Of a DNA stretch of 64,000 bases, positions 43,183-52,327 are shown in pieces (position 1 is the first letter of the stretch; each line of letters opens with the position of its first letter). The notes beneath the pieces were generated by a model. The model saw only the letters and a list, made by a program, of their open reading frames with translations. It was not told the DNA's origin and searched no databases. This DNA is from Bradyrhizobium sp. MOS002. Its GTDB lineage: Bacteria > Pseudomonadota > Alphaproteobacteria > Rhizobiales > Xanthobacteraceae. The stretch spans positions 1-64,000 of the forward strand of contig NZ_PYFX01000010.1 in assembly GCF_003020115.1 (NCBI RefSeq), read 5' to 3'. Both the position numbers and the translations under genes were made by a program.

Positions 43183-44061
43183 ATGATCGCCCCGATCTCT
43201 CTGCTCTATCCCGACGCCTTCCTCTCCCCCCTCGCGATCGAGGAGGCCGTGCTGCGCGCGCTCGATGAGGATCTCGGCCGCGCCGGGGACGTCACCTCGC
43301 TTGCGACGATCCCCGAGGCAACGAAGGCGCAAGCGATCCTGGTCGCACGGCAATCCGGCGTGATCGCCGGCTTGCCGCTGGCGCTCGCCACCTTGCAAAG
43401 GCTTTCGCCCGACATCGAGGTACGCCCACATGTTCGCGACGCCGCGCGTGTCGCCCGCGGGCAGCAGGTGCTGACGATTGCGGGGCCGGCACGCGCCATT
43501 CTCACGGCGGAGCGGACCGCGCTGAATTTCGTCGGCCGCCTGTCGGGCGTCGCGACGCTCACGGCGGACTATGTTGCGCGCACCGAAGGCACCAGGATGC
43601 GGATCTGCTGCACGCGAAAAACCACGCCAGGGCTGCGCGCGTTGGAGAAATACGCGGTACGCTGCGGCGGCGGCTTCAATCACCGCTTCGGACTCGACGA
43701 CGCGATCCTGATCAAGGACAACCACATCGCGGTCGCCGGCGGCATCCGCCCCGTGCTGGAGCGCGCCCGCGCCCATGCGGGCCATCTCGTCAAGATCGAG
43801 ATCGAGGTCGACACGCCGGCGCAGTTGCGCGAGGTGCTCGACACCGGCCTTGCCGACGCCGTGCTGCTCGACAACATGGACATTGCGACGCTGCGCGAAG
43901 CCGTTGGGCTCAACGAGGGACGCCTCGAACTGGAAGCATCTGGCGGTGTCACCCTGGACTCGATCGCAGCCATCGCGGCGACCGGCGTCGACTACGCCTC
44001 AGCCGGCGCGCTGACCCATTCGGCGCCGAATTTCGACTGCGCGCTGGATATCGAGGCGTGA
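43183..44061 (+). CDS. nadC: Nicotinate-nucleotide diphosphorylase (carboxylating), quinolinate phosphoribosyltransferase
   Basis: A 292-aa enzyme converting quinolinate and PRPP to nicotinate mononucleotide, CO2 and PPi, completing de novo synthesis to NaMN. Signatures: EDLGRAGDVTSLATIP, ERTALNFVGRLSGVATLT, RICCTRKTTPGLRALEKYAV with the active-site Arg/Lys residues, GGGFNHRFGLDDAILIKDNHI, KIEIEVDTPAQLREVL and VLLDNMDIATLREAV. It begins 12 bases after nadB and closes the operon; a family B repeat follows the stop and may serve as its 3' end. Confidence 0.96.
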   Translation: MIAPISLLYPDAFLSPLAIEEAVLRALDEDLGRAGDVTSLATIPEATKAQAILVARQSGVIAGLPLALATLQRLSPDIEVRPHVRDAARVARGQQVLTIAGPARAILTAERTALNFVGRLSGVATLTADYVARTEGTRMRICCTRKTTPGLRALEKYAVRCGGGFNHRFGLDDAILIKDNHIAVAGGIRPVLERARAHAGHLVKIEIEVDTPAQLREVLDTGLADAVLLDNMDIATLREAVGLNEGRLELEASGGVTLDSIAAIAATGVDYASAGALTHSAPNFDCALDIEA

Positions 44062-44068
44062 GGTGGGC

Positions 44069-44217
44069 TTCTCCCTCGCCCCGCTTGCGGGGAGAGGGTT
44101 GGGGTGAGGGGGAGCCTCCACAGGAAAGGTGAGAGTTGGACTCGTGGAGAGTCCTCCTCACCCAGATTGCATCTTCGATGCAATCTGACCTCTCCCCGCA
44201 AGCGGGGCGAGGTGAAG
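44069..44217. repeat. Palindromic repeat, family B copy 3
   Basis: Arms CTCCCTCGCCCCGCTTGCGG and the inverted CCGCAAGCGGGGCGAGGTGA. Inside are GTGAGAGTTGGACTC (reverse of the GTCCAACTCTCAC in copy 1) and a local palindrome GATTGCATCTTCGATGCAATC. It separates nadC from the convergent hydrolase gene. Confidence 0.85.
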
Positions 44218-44222
44218 GACGC

Positions 44223-45677
44223 CTACCGCCGCTCGCTTACACCCATCTCGGCGGAACTCTTGGCTTCCTGGGTGAGCTCGGCGGAGAGCGCGGCGGTCTG
44301 CGCTGGCGTCCCCCAGCTCGGCTCCTCGCTGCCGTCGCCCCAGGCGCGTGGGCGATAGAAGGTGTGGACGCCGGTCTTGTACATCTTCTTCATCTCGGCG
44401 ACCCAGGACGGGCGAACCCAGTAGGCGTGGTAGTGCGTGGACTTGCCGACCTCGGGTAGCCAGATCTGGCCGTCGAGCATGGCCTTCGAAATCTTTTTCG
44501 CACGCTCCCACATCTCGGGCTCGCGGATCACGTCGGCATTGTTGTCGCAGGCGAAGGTGAACTGGCAGGCGAGATGGCGGTGCTTGTTCTGATAGACGGC
44601 GCCGCACACCGTGTCCGGATATTTGCCGGAGAACACCCGGTTCATTACCACCTGCGCCACTGCCATCTGGCCGCGCACGGCCTCGCCGCGGGACTCGAAA
44701 TAGACGGCCTCCGCGAGGCATTTTTCGGACTTCACGCGCGACTTGTCGTCGAGTGCGAGCCGCTCCGCCGGCGATCTGGCGCGCTGGTTGTCGACGTTGA
44801 CCTCACCCTTCGGCGCGACGCTCTCGCCGCTCTCGATATCCTTCGCAATATCCTCCGACGGCGGCGACAGCGAGGCCGTCACCTTCATGTCGGGGTCGGG
44901 CATCACGATCAGCGGCTCCGCACCGGGTTGCCAGCTCTCGATGCTTTCGACGTTGCCGCCGAGCGAGGAACTGCCGAAGAACAGGTTCGAGGTCTTGACG
45001 CGGAACGAATCGCGCGGCGGCGCAGCCGGAATGGTGGCCTGCTTCAGCGCTTCAAGCGGCTGGAGCGCGAGCGAGCGCGCAGCGTCGCTGGCTTGTGGCG
45101 CATGGGTGTATTGCGGCAGCGGCGGCGCGCGTAGCGCCTCCGCGAGCTCAGGATCGAGCGCGGCGGCGGACTCCGGCGACATCGCCGGTGGCAGCGCGAC
45201 GGTCTTGGCGCCGAACACCGAGCTGTTCGACGTTGCGGGATCTTCCTGCGTCGGCGCTGCCGTCGGCGCGCCCGCTTCGGGAGCCTGCGTCGGTGTGACC
45301 GTTGCGAGCCGATCACCCTTCATGGAGCGATCGACCTTGGGAAAATCGGCGGCCTGGTAGCGCGGCGGCGCCTGAAGCGCCGGATTGCGGCTGATCGCGC
45401 CGGTGACGTCGCGTCCGTCGAGGCTCGCGAGGCGGACCATCGCGCTCTGCGGAGCCGAAGTGCCGATCGGCCGGGAGAAACTGTAGGTGGCGAGCTGTAT
45501 GGAGGACGCAGCAGAGAACACCTGCTTCTGCCAACGCTCCGCGACGCCGGGTTGGCGCGCCAGCAGCGAGGCAATGTCCTGATAGCCGGTCTCTCTCGGC
45601 ATCAATGCGAAGATGCAGAGACCGATGCCGAAGGACGCGAACCGCGCGCCCTTCGGATGGGTACGCAACAAAAACAT
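44223..45677 (-). CDS. SleB/CwlJ-like cell wall hydrolase
   Basis: A 484-aa protein with an N-terminal membrane/signal segment (FASFGIGLCIFALMP, ~12-26), a long disordered Ala/Pro-rich middle (~90-330), and a C-terminal Hydrolase_2 domain at ~325-455: CLAEAVYFESRGEAVRGQMAVAQVVMNRV with the catalytic Glu, CGAVYQNKHRHLACQFTFACD, and THYHAYWVRPSW. The domain is shared with spore cortex hydrolases but is common in alphaproteobacteria, where it probably cuts peptidoglycan in the periplasm. The ATG at 45677 is chosen; a GTG four codons upstream at 45689 is equally possible. The C-terminal 30 residues are extra. Confidence 0.85.
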   Translation of the reverse strand: MFLLRTHPKGARFASFGIGLCIFALMPRETGYQDIASLLARQPGVAERWQKQVFSAASSIQLATYSFSRPIGTSAPQSAMVRLASLDGRDVTGAISRNPALQAPPRYQAADFPKVDRSMKGDRLATVTPTQAPEAGAPTAAPTQEDPATSNSSVFGAKTVALPPAMSPESAAALDPELAEALRAPPLPQYTHAPQASDAARSLALQPLEALKQATIPAAPPRDSFRVKTSNLFFGSSSLGGNVESIESWQPGAEPLIVMPDPDMKVTASLSPPSEDIAKDIESGESVAPKGEVNVDNQRARSPAERLALDDKSRVKSEKCLAEAVYFESRGEAVRGQMAVAQVVMNRVFSGKYPDTVCGAVYQNKHRHLACQFTFACDNNADVIREPEMWERAKKISKAMLDGQIWLPEVGKSTHYHAYWVRPSWVAEMKKMYKTGVHTFYRPRAWGDGSEEPSWGTPAQTAALSAELTQEAKSSAEMGVSERR

Positions 45678-45976
45678 CGATACGCTCACGCTACGCTTAC
45701 GCTAGAAAGATCGAGCCGCAGTACATCCGTGCAATTCGATCTTTATCGTGAGTATCTAATTTAGGTTGCCGGGGCGTTAATCGGCGTTGCGCATCCGGCA
45801 CACGCAAGCGATCGCAGGTGTTTTCACGGGGTGATGATGCGCATTGGTAAATGCGCCCTCACGCGACGGGGTAAACAATTGGTCAACGCGAATGGTGAAG
45901 GAACTCTTGCGCGCAAGTGCCATTACGGGACGCGCGGTTCCGTTGCTTACGCGGAGTGAGAGTCAACACCACCGGT
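45678..45976. other. Gene-free stretch upstream of the cell wall hydrolase
   Basis: No protein-like frame. The minus-strand promoter for the hydrolase should lie here; the leader contains ACGCTCACGCTACGCTTACGCT, a short near-repeat, but I could not identify promoter boxes with confidence. Confidence 0.4.
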
Positions 45977-46075
45977 GTCATGCCCCGCGCAGGCGGGGCA
46001 TCCAGTACGCCGCGGCATCTCGATTCATCACCAAAGCCTCGGCGTACTGGATCGCCCGCCTTCGCGGGCGATGAC
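45977..46075. repeat. Palindromic repeat, family D
   Basis: GTCATGCCCCGCGCAGGCGG on the left and CGCCTTCGCGGGCGATGAC on the right, with CATCCAGTACGCCG and CGGCGTACTGGAT nested. A single copy occurs in the window, near the 3' end of ppdK. Confidence 0.82.
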
Positions 46076-46171
46076 AGCCAGATTGTGGTGAACGATCGCG
46101 ACAACATCGTAACGCAAAAAAAAGAGGCGGGGTTTGGCCCCGCCTCTCCGCATTCAGCATTTCAAATCGGC

Positions 46172-49141
46172 TTACGCCTGGCTCGCGACCGCCTTGCCGA
46201 GCGCGGCCTGGGCCGCAGCCAGGCGCGCGATCGGCACACGATAGGGCGAGCACGACACGTAATCGAGCCCGATCGCGTGGCAGAAGGCGACGGAGGCGGG
46301 ATCGCCGCCGTGCTCGCCGCAGATGCCGACCTTAAGCGAGGGGCGCGTCTTGCGGCCGCGTGCGACGCCGATCTTGACGAGCTCGCCGACGCCTTCCTGG
46401 TCGAGCGCGACGAAGGGATCGATCGGCAGGATGCCCTTGGACACGTAGGTGCCGAGGAAGCTCGCGGCATCGTCACGGCTGATTCCGTACGTCGTCTGCG
46501 TGAGGTCGTTGGTACCGAACGAGAAGAACTCGGCGCTCTCCGCGATCTCGGCCGCGAGCAGGCAGGCGCGCGGCAGCTCGATCATGGTGCCGACCTGATA
46601 GGTCAGCTTGGTGTTGGTGTCGCGCATCACCGCCTTCGCGGTGGAATCGATGCGCGCCTTGACGAGGTCGAGCTCCATCTTGGTGGCGATCAGCGGCACC
46701 ATCACTTCGAGGCCGACGGCCTTGCCGGTGCGCTTCTCGGCCTCGACCGCCGCCTCGAAGATCGCACGCGCCTGCATCTCGGCGATCTCCGGATAGGCGA
46801 TCGCGATACGGCAGCCGCGGAAGCCGAGCATCGGATTGAACTCCGACAGCTCGCGCGCGCGGTCGGCCAGGCGCCGCGGGTCGGTGTTCATGGCGCGCGC
46901 CACTTCCTCGACCTCGGCATGGGTGTGCGGCAGGAACTCGTGCAGCGGCGGATCAAGCAAACGGATCGTGACGGGCAGGCCCTTCATGATCTCGAACAGC
47001 TCGACGAAGTCGGCGCGCTGCATCGGCAGCAGTTTTGCCAGCGCGGCGCGGCGCGACTGCTCGTCCTCGGAGAGGATCATCTCGCGCACCGTGCGGATGC
47101 GCGTCTCCTCGAAGAACATGTGCTCGGTACGGCAGAGGCCGATGCCTTCCGCGCCGAACTTGATCGCGGTGTGCGCGTCCTCCGGCGTGTCCGCGTTAAC
47201 GCGCACGCCGATCTTGCGGACCTGGTCGGCCCACTTCATCAGCGTGCCGAACTCGCCGGACAGCTCGGGCTCGATCATCGGCATGCGGCCGGCGAGCACC
47301 TGGCCGAGCGAGCCATCGATGGTGATGACGTCGCCGGTCTTGAAGGTGCGCGAGCCGATGCTCATGGTGCCGCGGCCGTAATCGACGCGGATGGTGCCGC
47401 AGCCGGAGACACAAGGCTTGCCCATGCCGCGCGCGACCACCGCAGCATGCGAGGTCATGCCGCCACGGGTGGTCAAGATGCCTTCGGCGGCATGCATGCC
47501 GTGGATGTCTTCGGGGCTGGTCTCGATCCGGACCAGAATCACCTTGCGACCGTCGGCCTGAAGCTTGGCCGCTTCGTCCGAGGAGAACACGATCTCGCCG
47601 GAGGCCGCACCCGGCGAAGCCGGCAGGCCGGTCGCGATCACGTCGCGCTTGGCGTTGGGATCGATGGTCGGATGCAACAGCTGGTCGAGCGAAGCGGGAT
47701 CGATCCGCGTCACCGCTTCCTTCTTGGTGATCAGGCCTTCATTGGCGAGCTCGACCGCGATGCGCAGCGCCGCTTTCGCGGTACGCTTGCCGCCGCGGGT
47801 CTGGAGCATCCAGAGCTTGCCCTGCTCGACCGTGAATTCCATGTCCTGCATGTCGCGGTAGTGCTTCTCGAGCAGCGTGTAGATCCGCGTCAGCTCCTTG
47901 AAGGCTTCCGGCATCGCCGATTCCATCGACGCCTTGTCGGAGCCCGAGTCCTTCCGCGCTTCCTCGGTGATGTCCTGCGGCGTGCGGATGCCCGCCACCA
48001 CGTCCTCGCCTTGCGCGTTGATCAGGAACTCGCCGTAGAGCTTGCTCTCGCCGGTCGAGGGGTTGCGCGTGAAGGCAACGCCGGTCGCCGAGGTCTCGCC
48101 CATGTTGCCGAACACCATGGCCTGCACGTTGACCGCGGTGCCCCAGGATTCCGGAATGTCGTGCAGCCTGCGGTAGGTCACCGCGCGGGCATTCATCCAG
48201 GATGAAAACACCGCTCCAATCGCGCCCCAGAGCTGGTCGTGCGGGTCCTGCGGAAAATCCTTACCGGTTTCGCGCGCGACCGCGTCCTTGTACTTGCCGA
48301 CCAGATCGACCCAGTCGTCGGCAGTGAGATCGGTGTCGAGCGTGTAGCCCTGGCTGTCCTTGAAGCTGTCGAGGATTTCCTCGAAATGATGATGTTCGAA
48401 TCCGAGCACCACGTCCGAATACATGGTGATGAAGCGGCGATAGCTGTCATAGGCGAAGCGACGATCGCCCGACAGTTCCGACAGCGCTTCCACGGTCTCG
48501 TCGTTGAGGCCGAGATTGAGCACGGTGTCCATCATGCCCGGCATCGAGGCGCGGCCGCCGGAACGCACTGAGACGAGCAGCGGGTTCCTGGAATCGCCGA
48601 AGATCTTGCCGGTCAACTTGCCGACATGGTCGAGCGCCTTCTCAACCTGCGACTTCAATTCCTTCGGGTAGGACTTGTCGTGCGCGTAGAAATAGGTGCA
48701 GACCGAGGTCGGGATGGTGAAGCCCGGAGGCACCGGCAGGCCGAGATTGGCCATCTCGGCGAGGTTGGCGCCCTTGCCGCCGAGCAGATCGCGCATCTCC
48801 GCTTTGCCCTCGGCCTTGCCGTCCCCGAACGTGAACACCCACTTGCCGGCCTTGGCCGCAACAGACGCAGCCTTGGTGGAGGCAGCCTTGGCTGGCGCAG
48901 CCTTGCTCGGTACCGGCTTCGCGACAACCTTGGCGGCGACCTTCGGCGCAACCGGCTTCGTCGGTGCCTTTGCAACAGCCTTGGCAACAGCCTTGGCAAC
49001 CGGCTTCACAACGCCCTTGGCCACCGGCTTCGGGGCGCGCTTGGCAAGTGCCTTGCGGGCCGCCGGCGCGGCTTTCGCCTTGGCGGAGGACTTTGATTTC
49101 GCTGGCATTTTCGCTGGAGTTTTCGAGGCGGCTTTGGCCAT
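46172..49141 (-). CDS. ppdK: Pyruvate, phosphate dikinase with a lysine/alanine-rich N-terminal extension
   Basis: A 989-aa enzyme interconverting pyruvate + ATP + Pi and PEP + AMP + PPi. From W101 (WVFTFGDGKAEG) it matches the normal ~880-residue PPDK: nucleotide-binding part (LLGGKGANLAEMANLGLPVPPGF, SGGRASMPGMMDTVLNLGLN), swivelling domain with catalytic His in RGGMTSHAAVVARGMGKPCVSGC, and C-terminal PEP/pyruvate barrel ending CGEHGGDPASVAFCHAIGLDYVSCS. The first 100 residues are unlike any PPDK core: 24 lysines, no Asp or Glu, and many Ala-Lys-Pro-Val units, as in histone H1 tails. No regulatory-kinase gene is adjacent. The ATG at 49141 is preferred over a GTG three codons earlier. Confidence 0.95.
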   Translation of the reverse strand: MAKAASKTPAKMPAKSKSSAKAKAAPAARKALAKRAPKPVAKGVVKPVAKAVAKAVAKAPTKPVAPKVAAKVVAKPVPSKAAPAKAASTKAASVAAKAGKWVFTFGDGKAEGKAEMRDLLGGKGANLAEMANLGLPVPPGFTIPTSVCTYFYAHDKSYPKELKSQVEKALDHVGKLTGKIFGDSRNPLLVSVRSGGRASMPGMMDTVLNLGLNDETVEALSELSGDRRFAYDSYRRFITMYSDVVLGFEHHHFEEILDSFKDSQGYTLDTDLTADDWVDLVGKYKDAVARETGKDFPQDPHDQLWGAIGAVFSSWMNARAVTYRRLHDIPESWGTAVNVQAMVFGNMGETSATGVAFTRNPSTGESKLYGEFLINAQGEDVVAGIRTPQDITEEARKDSGSDKASMESAMPEAFKELTRIYTLLEKHYRDMQDMEFTVEQGKLWMLQTRGGKRTAKAALRIAVELANEGLITKKEAVTRIDPASLDQLLHPTIDPNAKRDVIATGLPASPGAASGEIVFSSDEAAKLQADGRKVILVRIETSPEDIHGMHAAEGILTTRGGMTSHAAVVARGMGKPCVSGCGTIRVDYGRGTMSIGSRTFKTGDVITIDGSLGQVLAGRMPMIEPELSGEFGTLMKWADQVRKIGVRVNADTPEDAHTAIKFGAEGIGLCRTEHMFFEETRIRTVREMILSEDEQSRRAALAKLLPMQRADFVELFEIMKGLPVTIRLLDPPLHEFLPHTHAEVEEVARAMNTDPRRLADRARELSEFNPMLGFRGCRIAIAYPEIAEMQARAIFEAAVEAEKRTGKAVGLEVMVPLIATKMELDLVKARIDSTAKAVMRDTNTKLTYQVGTMIELPRACLLAAEIAESAEFFSFGTNDLTQTTYGISRDDAASFLGTYVSKGILPIDPFVALDQEGVGELVKIGVARGRKTRPSLKVGICGEHGGDPASVAFCHAIGLDYVSCSPYRVPIARLAAAQAALGKAVASQA

Positions 49142-49237
49142 AGCTTGCACACAACCTGCGAGAGGAATGGGTAATTGCGCGCCTTACACCACTTTGGGCA
49201 GGTCCGCGCAAGTCGAAGAGTTCCGTAGAATGAAGGC

Positions 49238-49393
49238 CTAGAGATGGAGCCACTTCAACAATCCGAGCCCGATCGCACCATTTATGATGAGAAAAATCGC
49301 GACGATCAGGTTCAGGAGGCGCGGCATGATCAGGATGAGCACACCCGCAAGCAGAGACAGGATCGGCGAGATATGGGCGACGGTGATGTGCAT
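49238..49393 (-). CDS. DUF3096 small membrane protein
   Basis: A 51-aa protein with two hydrophobic segments (VAHISPILSLLAGVLILIMP and LLNLIVAIFLIINGAIGLGLL), a typical DUF3096 protein (HISPILSLIAGILILI... motif). It is a small inner-membrane protein of unknown role. GGAAAG lies before the ATG at 49393. The longer frame upstream of this ATG shows no protein character. Confidence 0.85.
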   Translation of the reverse strand: MHITVAHISPILSLLAGVLILIMPRLLNLIVAIFLIINGAIGLGLLKWLHL

Positions 49394-49615
49394 GAATTTT
49401 CTTTCCGTGGGGTGGGGGCGAATCGCGGCCGGATCATAGCGGACTGGGTTCCGCGGGTAGAGACGCACTGAGGACGCGCGAGTTCCCGGCTTCGCGAAAA
49501 CTGCCCGAAAATGCCGCGAATGCGGCAGGCGTTTTCCGGAACATCGCGAAGACGCATGCATTGGCAACCGGTCGCGCCATTGGCGCTTCCCGAAACCTTC
49601 TCGAAGGAGTTGCCC

Positions 49616-49969
49616 ATGCGGAACAGGATTCTTGCTCTTGCAGCCCTCGCGGTCGCGATCGGCTCGCCCCTTGCGGCGCAGGCGCAAAGCGGCGTCACAG
49701 TGGGACGCGCGCCCGTCGTCGTCGACAGCGGTCCGACCATTGCGGTCGAGCAGCGGCCGGCTTTCCGCGACTATGTCGTCGAACAACGTGTGCCGGCTTT
49801 CCGCATCCCGGATCGCGTGGTGGTCGGTGCTACCTTACCTGAAAGCGGCGTCACCTATTATGACGTGCCGCAGCGTTTCGGCGCCACCACCTATCGCTAC
49901 ACCGTCGTGAACGGCGAAACCGTGCTGGTCGAGCCGCGCTCGCGGCGCATCGTCGAGGTGATGGACTAG
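49616..49969 (+). CDS. DUF1236 domain exported protein
   Basis: A 117-aa periplasmic protein: signal peptide MRNRILALAALAVAIGSPLAAQAQ, then RAPVVVDSGPTIAVEQRPAFRDYVVEQRVPAFRIPDRVVVGATLPESGVTYYDVPQRFGATTYRYTVVNGETVLVEPRSRRIVEVMD given here in sense only: two DUF1236-like stretches (FRDYVVEQ..., GATLPESGVTYYDVP and YRYTVVNGETVLVEPRSRRIVEV). The DUF1236 family is common in Rhizobiales and of unknown function. The ATG at 49616 has GAAGGAG eight bases upstream; a strong terminator follows. Confidence 0.8.
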   Translation: MRNRILALAALAVAIGSPLAAQAQSGVTVGRAPVVVDSGPTIAVEQRPAFRDYVVEQRVPAFRIPDRVVVGATLPESGVTYYDVPQRFGATTYRYTVVNGETVLVEPRSRRIVEVMD

Positions 49970-50045
49970 CGCTTTCACGGGATCAACTAGGTGTCCGGCG
50001 CGTCACATCAATCAGGCTGACGCGAGCAGTAGAGTCGGACATCAG

Positions 50046-50084
50046 GCCCCGCCCGGTCCTCCCCCCGCCGGGCGGGGCATTTTT
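50046..50084 (+). terminator. Rho-independent terminator after the DUF1236 gene
   Basis: GCCCCGCCCGG (50046-50056) pairs perfectly with CCGGGCGGGGC (50068-50078), 11 bp, 11-base loop, followed directly by ATTTTTG. It lies about 75 bp after the stop at 49969 and before the convergent glyS gene. Confidence 0.85.
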
Positions 50085-50102
50085 GTGCTTCGTGTATGGG
50101 TG

Positions 50103-50226
50103 CTCTCGTGTCCCGGGCAAGCGAAGCGCAGACCCGAGACCCAGAAGCCGCGAGCACGCGGCAGCATGGGCCCCGGCTCTGCAGCGCACCGCCAAGAAGC
50201 GCTGCGCTGCGTCCGGGGCACGAGAG
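50103..50226. repeat. Palindromic repeat, family G
   Basis: CTCTCGTGTCCCGGGC at the left and GTCCGGGGCACGAGAG at the right are inverted copies, with CGAAGCGCAG / CTGCGCTGC-type inner arms and AGCCGCGAGCACGCGGCAGC in the centre. It ends at the glyS stop codon and may act as its transcript end. Confidence 0.78.
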
Positions 50227-50227
50227 T

Positions 50228-52327
50228 CTAGTCCTGGATCTTCGAGAAATCCGCCACCGCACGCGTGGCGCTGCGGATCTCGTTGAGCAGCTTCAGGCGG
50301 TTCTCGCGCACCTTCGCATCGTCGTCGTTGACGCGCACCTTCTCGAAGAACGCATCGACTGGCGGGCGCAGCTTTGCCATCGCGCTCATCGCAGCCGCAA
50401 AGTCTTCCTTGGCGACGGCGGCGCTTGCTTCCGCCTGCACTTCGCCGATCGCCTTGGCCAGCGCCTTCTCCTCGGCGAGGCCATAGAGCGCAGCATCCGG
50501 CGCGCCGTCGAAGCTGCGCTTGTCCTTCTTCTCCTCGATGCCGAGGATGTTGCTCGCGCGCTTGATGCCGGCGAGCAAATTCTTGCCGTCGTCGGTCTCG
50601 AGGAATTTGCCGAGCGCCTCGACGCGGCGAACAATCATCAGCAGATCGTCCTGGCCGCCGAGCGCGAACACGGCGTCGACGAGATCATGCCGCGCGCCCT
50701 GCTCGCGGAGTTGAACCTTCAGGCGATCAGCGAAGAAAGCAAGCAGGTCGCTCGGAAGCTTCTCGGCATCGGCAGGCTTCAAGGACAAGCCGGCGAGCGC
50801 GGACGCCGCCACCTTCATGAGCGACAGACGCAGGGCGTTCTCGGCAATCAGCCTGATCACACCCAGCGCCGCGCGGCGCAGCGCATATGGGTCCTTGCTT
50901 CCGGTCGGCTTCTCGTCGATGGCCCAGAAGCCGACGAGCGTATCGAGCTTGTCCGCGAGCGCGACCGCGACGCTGACCGGATCGGTCGGCACGCGATCAG
51001 CAGGCCCCTGCGGCTTGTAATGCTCCTCGCAAGCCGCCGCGACGGAAGCGTCCTCGCCCTGCGCCAGCGCGTAATATTTGCCCATCAGGCCCTGCACCTC
51101 GGGGAATTCGCCGACGACTTCGGTCAGCAAATCAGCCTTCGCAAGATGCGCGGCGCGCGTCGCCTTGGCGACATCGGCACCGACCAGCGGCGCGATCTCG
51201 GCGGCGAGGCGCTCGATGCGCTTGATGCGCGCGGCCTGGGTGCCGAGCTTCTCGTGGAACACGATCTGCTCGAACTTCGGCAGACGATCCTCCAGCTTCG
51301 TCTTCAGGTCCGTCTCGTAAAAGAACTTAGCATCCGACAGGCGCGGACGGATCACGCGCTCGTTGCCGGCGACGATGGTCTTGCCGCCGTCCGGTGCCTC
51401 AATGTTGGCGGTGAGCACGAACTTGTTGGTCAGCTTGCCGGTCTTGGAATCCCTGACGACGAAGCACTTCTGGTTGTTGCGGATGGTGGCGCGGATCACC
51501 TCTTCCGGGATCGCGAGATACGCTTCCTCGAACGATCCCATCATGACGACCGGCCATTCGACCAGACCGGACACCTCGTCCAGCAGCGCCTGGTCCTCGA
51601 CCAGTTCGAACCCTTGCGCGAACGTCAGCTCCTTGGCGTCGGCGAAGATGATGTCCTTGCGCGCCTGCGGATCGAGAATGACCTTGGCGGCCTTCAGCTT
51701 GGCCTCGTAGTCCTCGAAGCGGCGCACGGAAATCGCAGCTGGTGCCATGAAGCGGTGGCCGTAGGTCGTCTGGCCGGTCTCGATGCCGTCCACCGAGAAT
51801 TTCACGATATCGGGCTCTTCGGTCTCGGGCCCGAACGTCGCGGTGATCGCGTGCAGCGGACGCACCCAGCTCAGCGATCCCGGTTTTCCGGAGCGCGCAC
51901 CCCAGCGCATCGATTTCGGCCAGGGGAAAGTCCGGATGATCACGGGAAGAATTTCCGCGAGCACGTCGATCGCATCGCGGCCGGGCTTCTCGATCAGCGC
52001 GATGTAGAAGTCGCCCTTCGGGTCGCGCTGGATCTTGGCCTCGTCGAGCGAAGCCAGACCTGTCGCTTTCAGGAACCCCTGCACGGCCGCATCGGGCGCG
52101 CCCATTTTCGGGCCGCGGCGTTCGGTCTTCAGGTCAGGCTGGCGCGCCGGGATGCCGTGCACGGTCAGCGCAAGGCGGCGCGGCGTCGCGAACGCCTTGG
52201 CACCTTCGTAGACGAGACCTTCGGCGACGAGCTTGTCGGTGACCATGCGGCGCAGGTCCTCCGCCGCCTTGGCCTGCATCCGCGCGGGGATTTCTTCGGA
52301 GAACAATTCCAGCAAAAGATCGGGCAT
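50228..52327 (-). CDS. glyS: Glycine--tRNA ligase beta subunit
   Basis: A 699-aa beta subunit of the bacterial alpha2beta2 glycyl-tRNA synthetase, which recognises tRNA-Gly. Signatures: MPDLLLELFSEEIPARMQAKA, ATPRRLALTV, TYGHRFMAP, VEWPVVMMGSFEEAYLAIPEEVIRATIRNNQKCFVV, FYETDLKTKLEDRLPKFEQIVFHEKLGT and GKYYALAQGE. The C-terminal ~120 residues form the HD/anticodon-binding region. Its start overlaps the glyQ stop by one base (TGATG), so translation is coupled. Confidence 0.96.
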   Translation of the reverse strand: MPDLLLELFSEEIPARMQAKAAEDLRRMVTDKLVAEGLVYEGAKAFATPRRLALTVHGIPARQPDLKTERRGPKMGAPDAAVQGFLKATGLASLDEAKIQRDPKGDFYIALIEKPGRDAIDVLAEILPVIIRTFPWPKSMRWGARSGKPGSLSWVRPLHAITATFGPETEEPDIVKFSVDGIETGQTTYGHRFMAPAAISVRRFEDYEAKLKAAKVILDPQARKDIIFADAKELTFAQGFELVEDQALLDEVSGLVEWPVVMMGSFEEAYLAIPEEVIRATIRNNQKCFVVRDSKTGKLTNKFVLTANIEAPDGGKTIVAGNERVIRPRLSDAKFFYETDLKTKLEDRLPKFEQIVFHEKLGTQAARIKRIERLAAEIAPLVGADVAKATRAAHLAKADLLTEVVGEFPEVQGLMGKYYALAQGEDASVAAACEEHYKPQGPADRVPTDPVSVAVALADKLDTLVGFWAIDEKPTGSKDPYALRRAALGVIRLIAENALRLSLMKVAASALAGLSLKPADAEKLPSDLLAFFADRLKVQLREQGARHDLVDAVFALGGQDDLLMIVRRVEALGKFLETDDGKNLLAGIKRASNILGIEEKKDKRSFDGAPDAALYGLAEEKALAKAIGEVQAEASAAVAKEDFAAAMSAMAKLRPPVDAFFEKVRVNDDDAKVRENRLKLLNEIRSATRAVADFSKIQD

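Noticed and set aside
45917..48205. 762-codon plus-strand open frame
   Set aside because: Antisense to ppdK; long antisense frames are normal in high-GC DNA with G/C third positions, and the composition (His/Arg/Asp-rich) is not protein-like.
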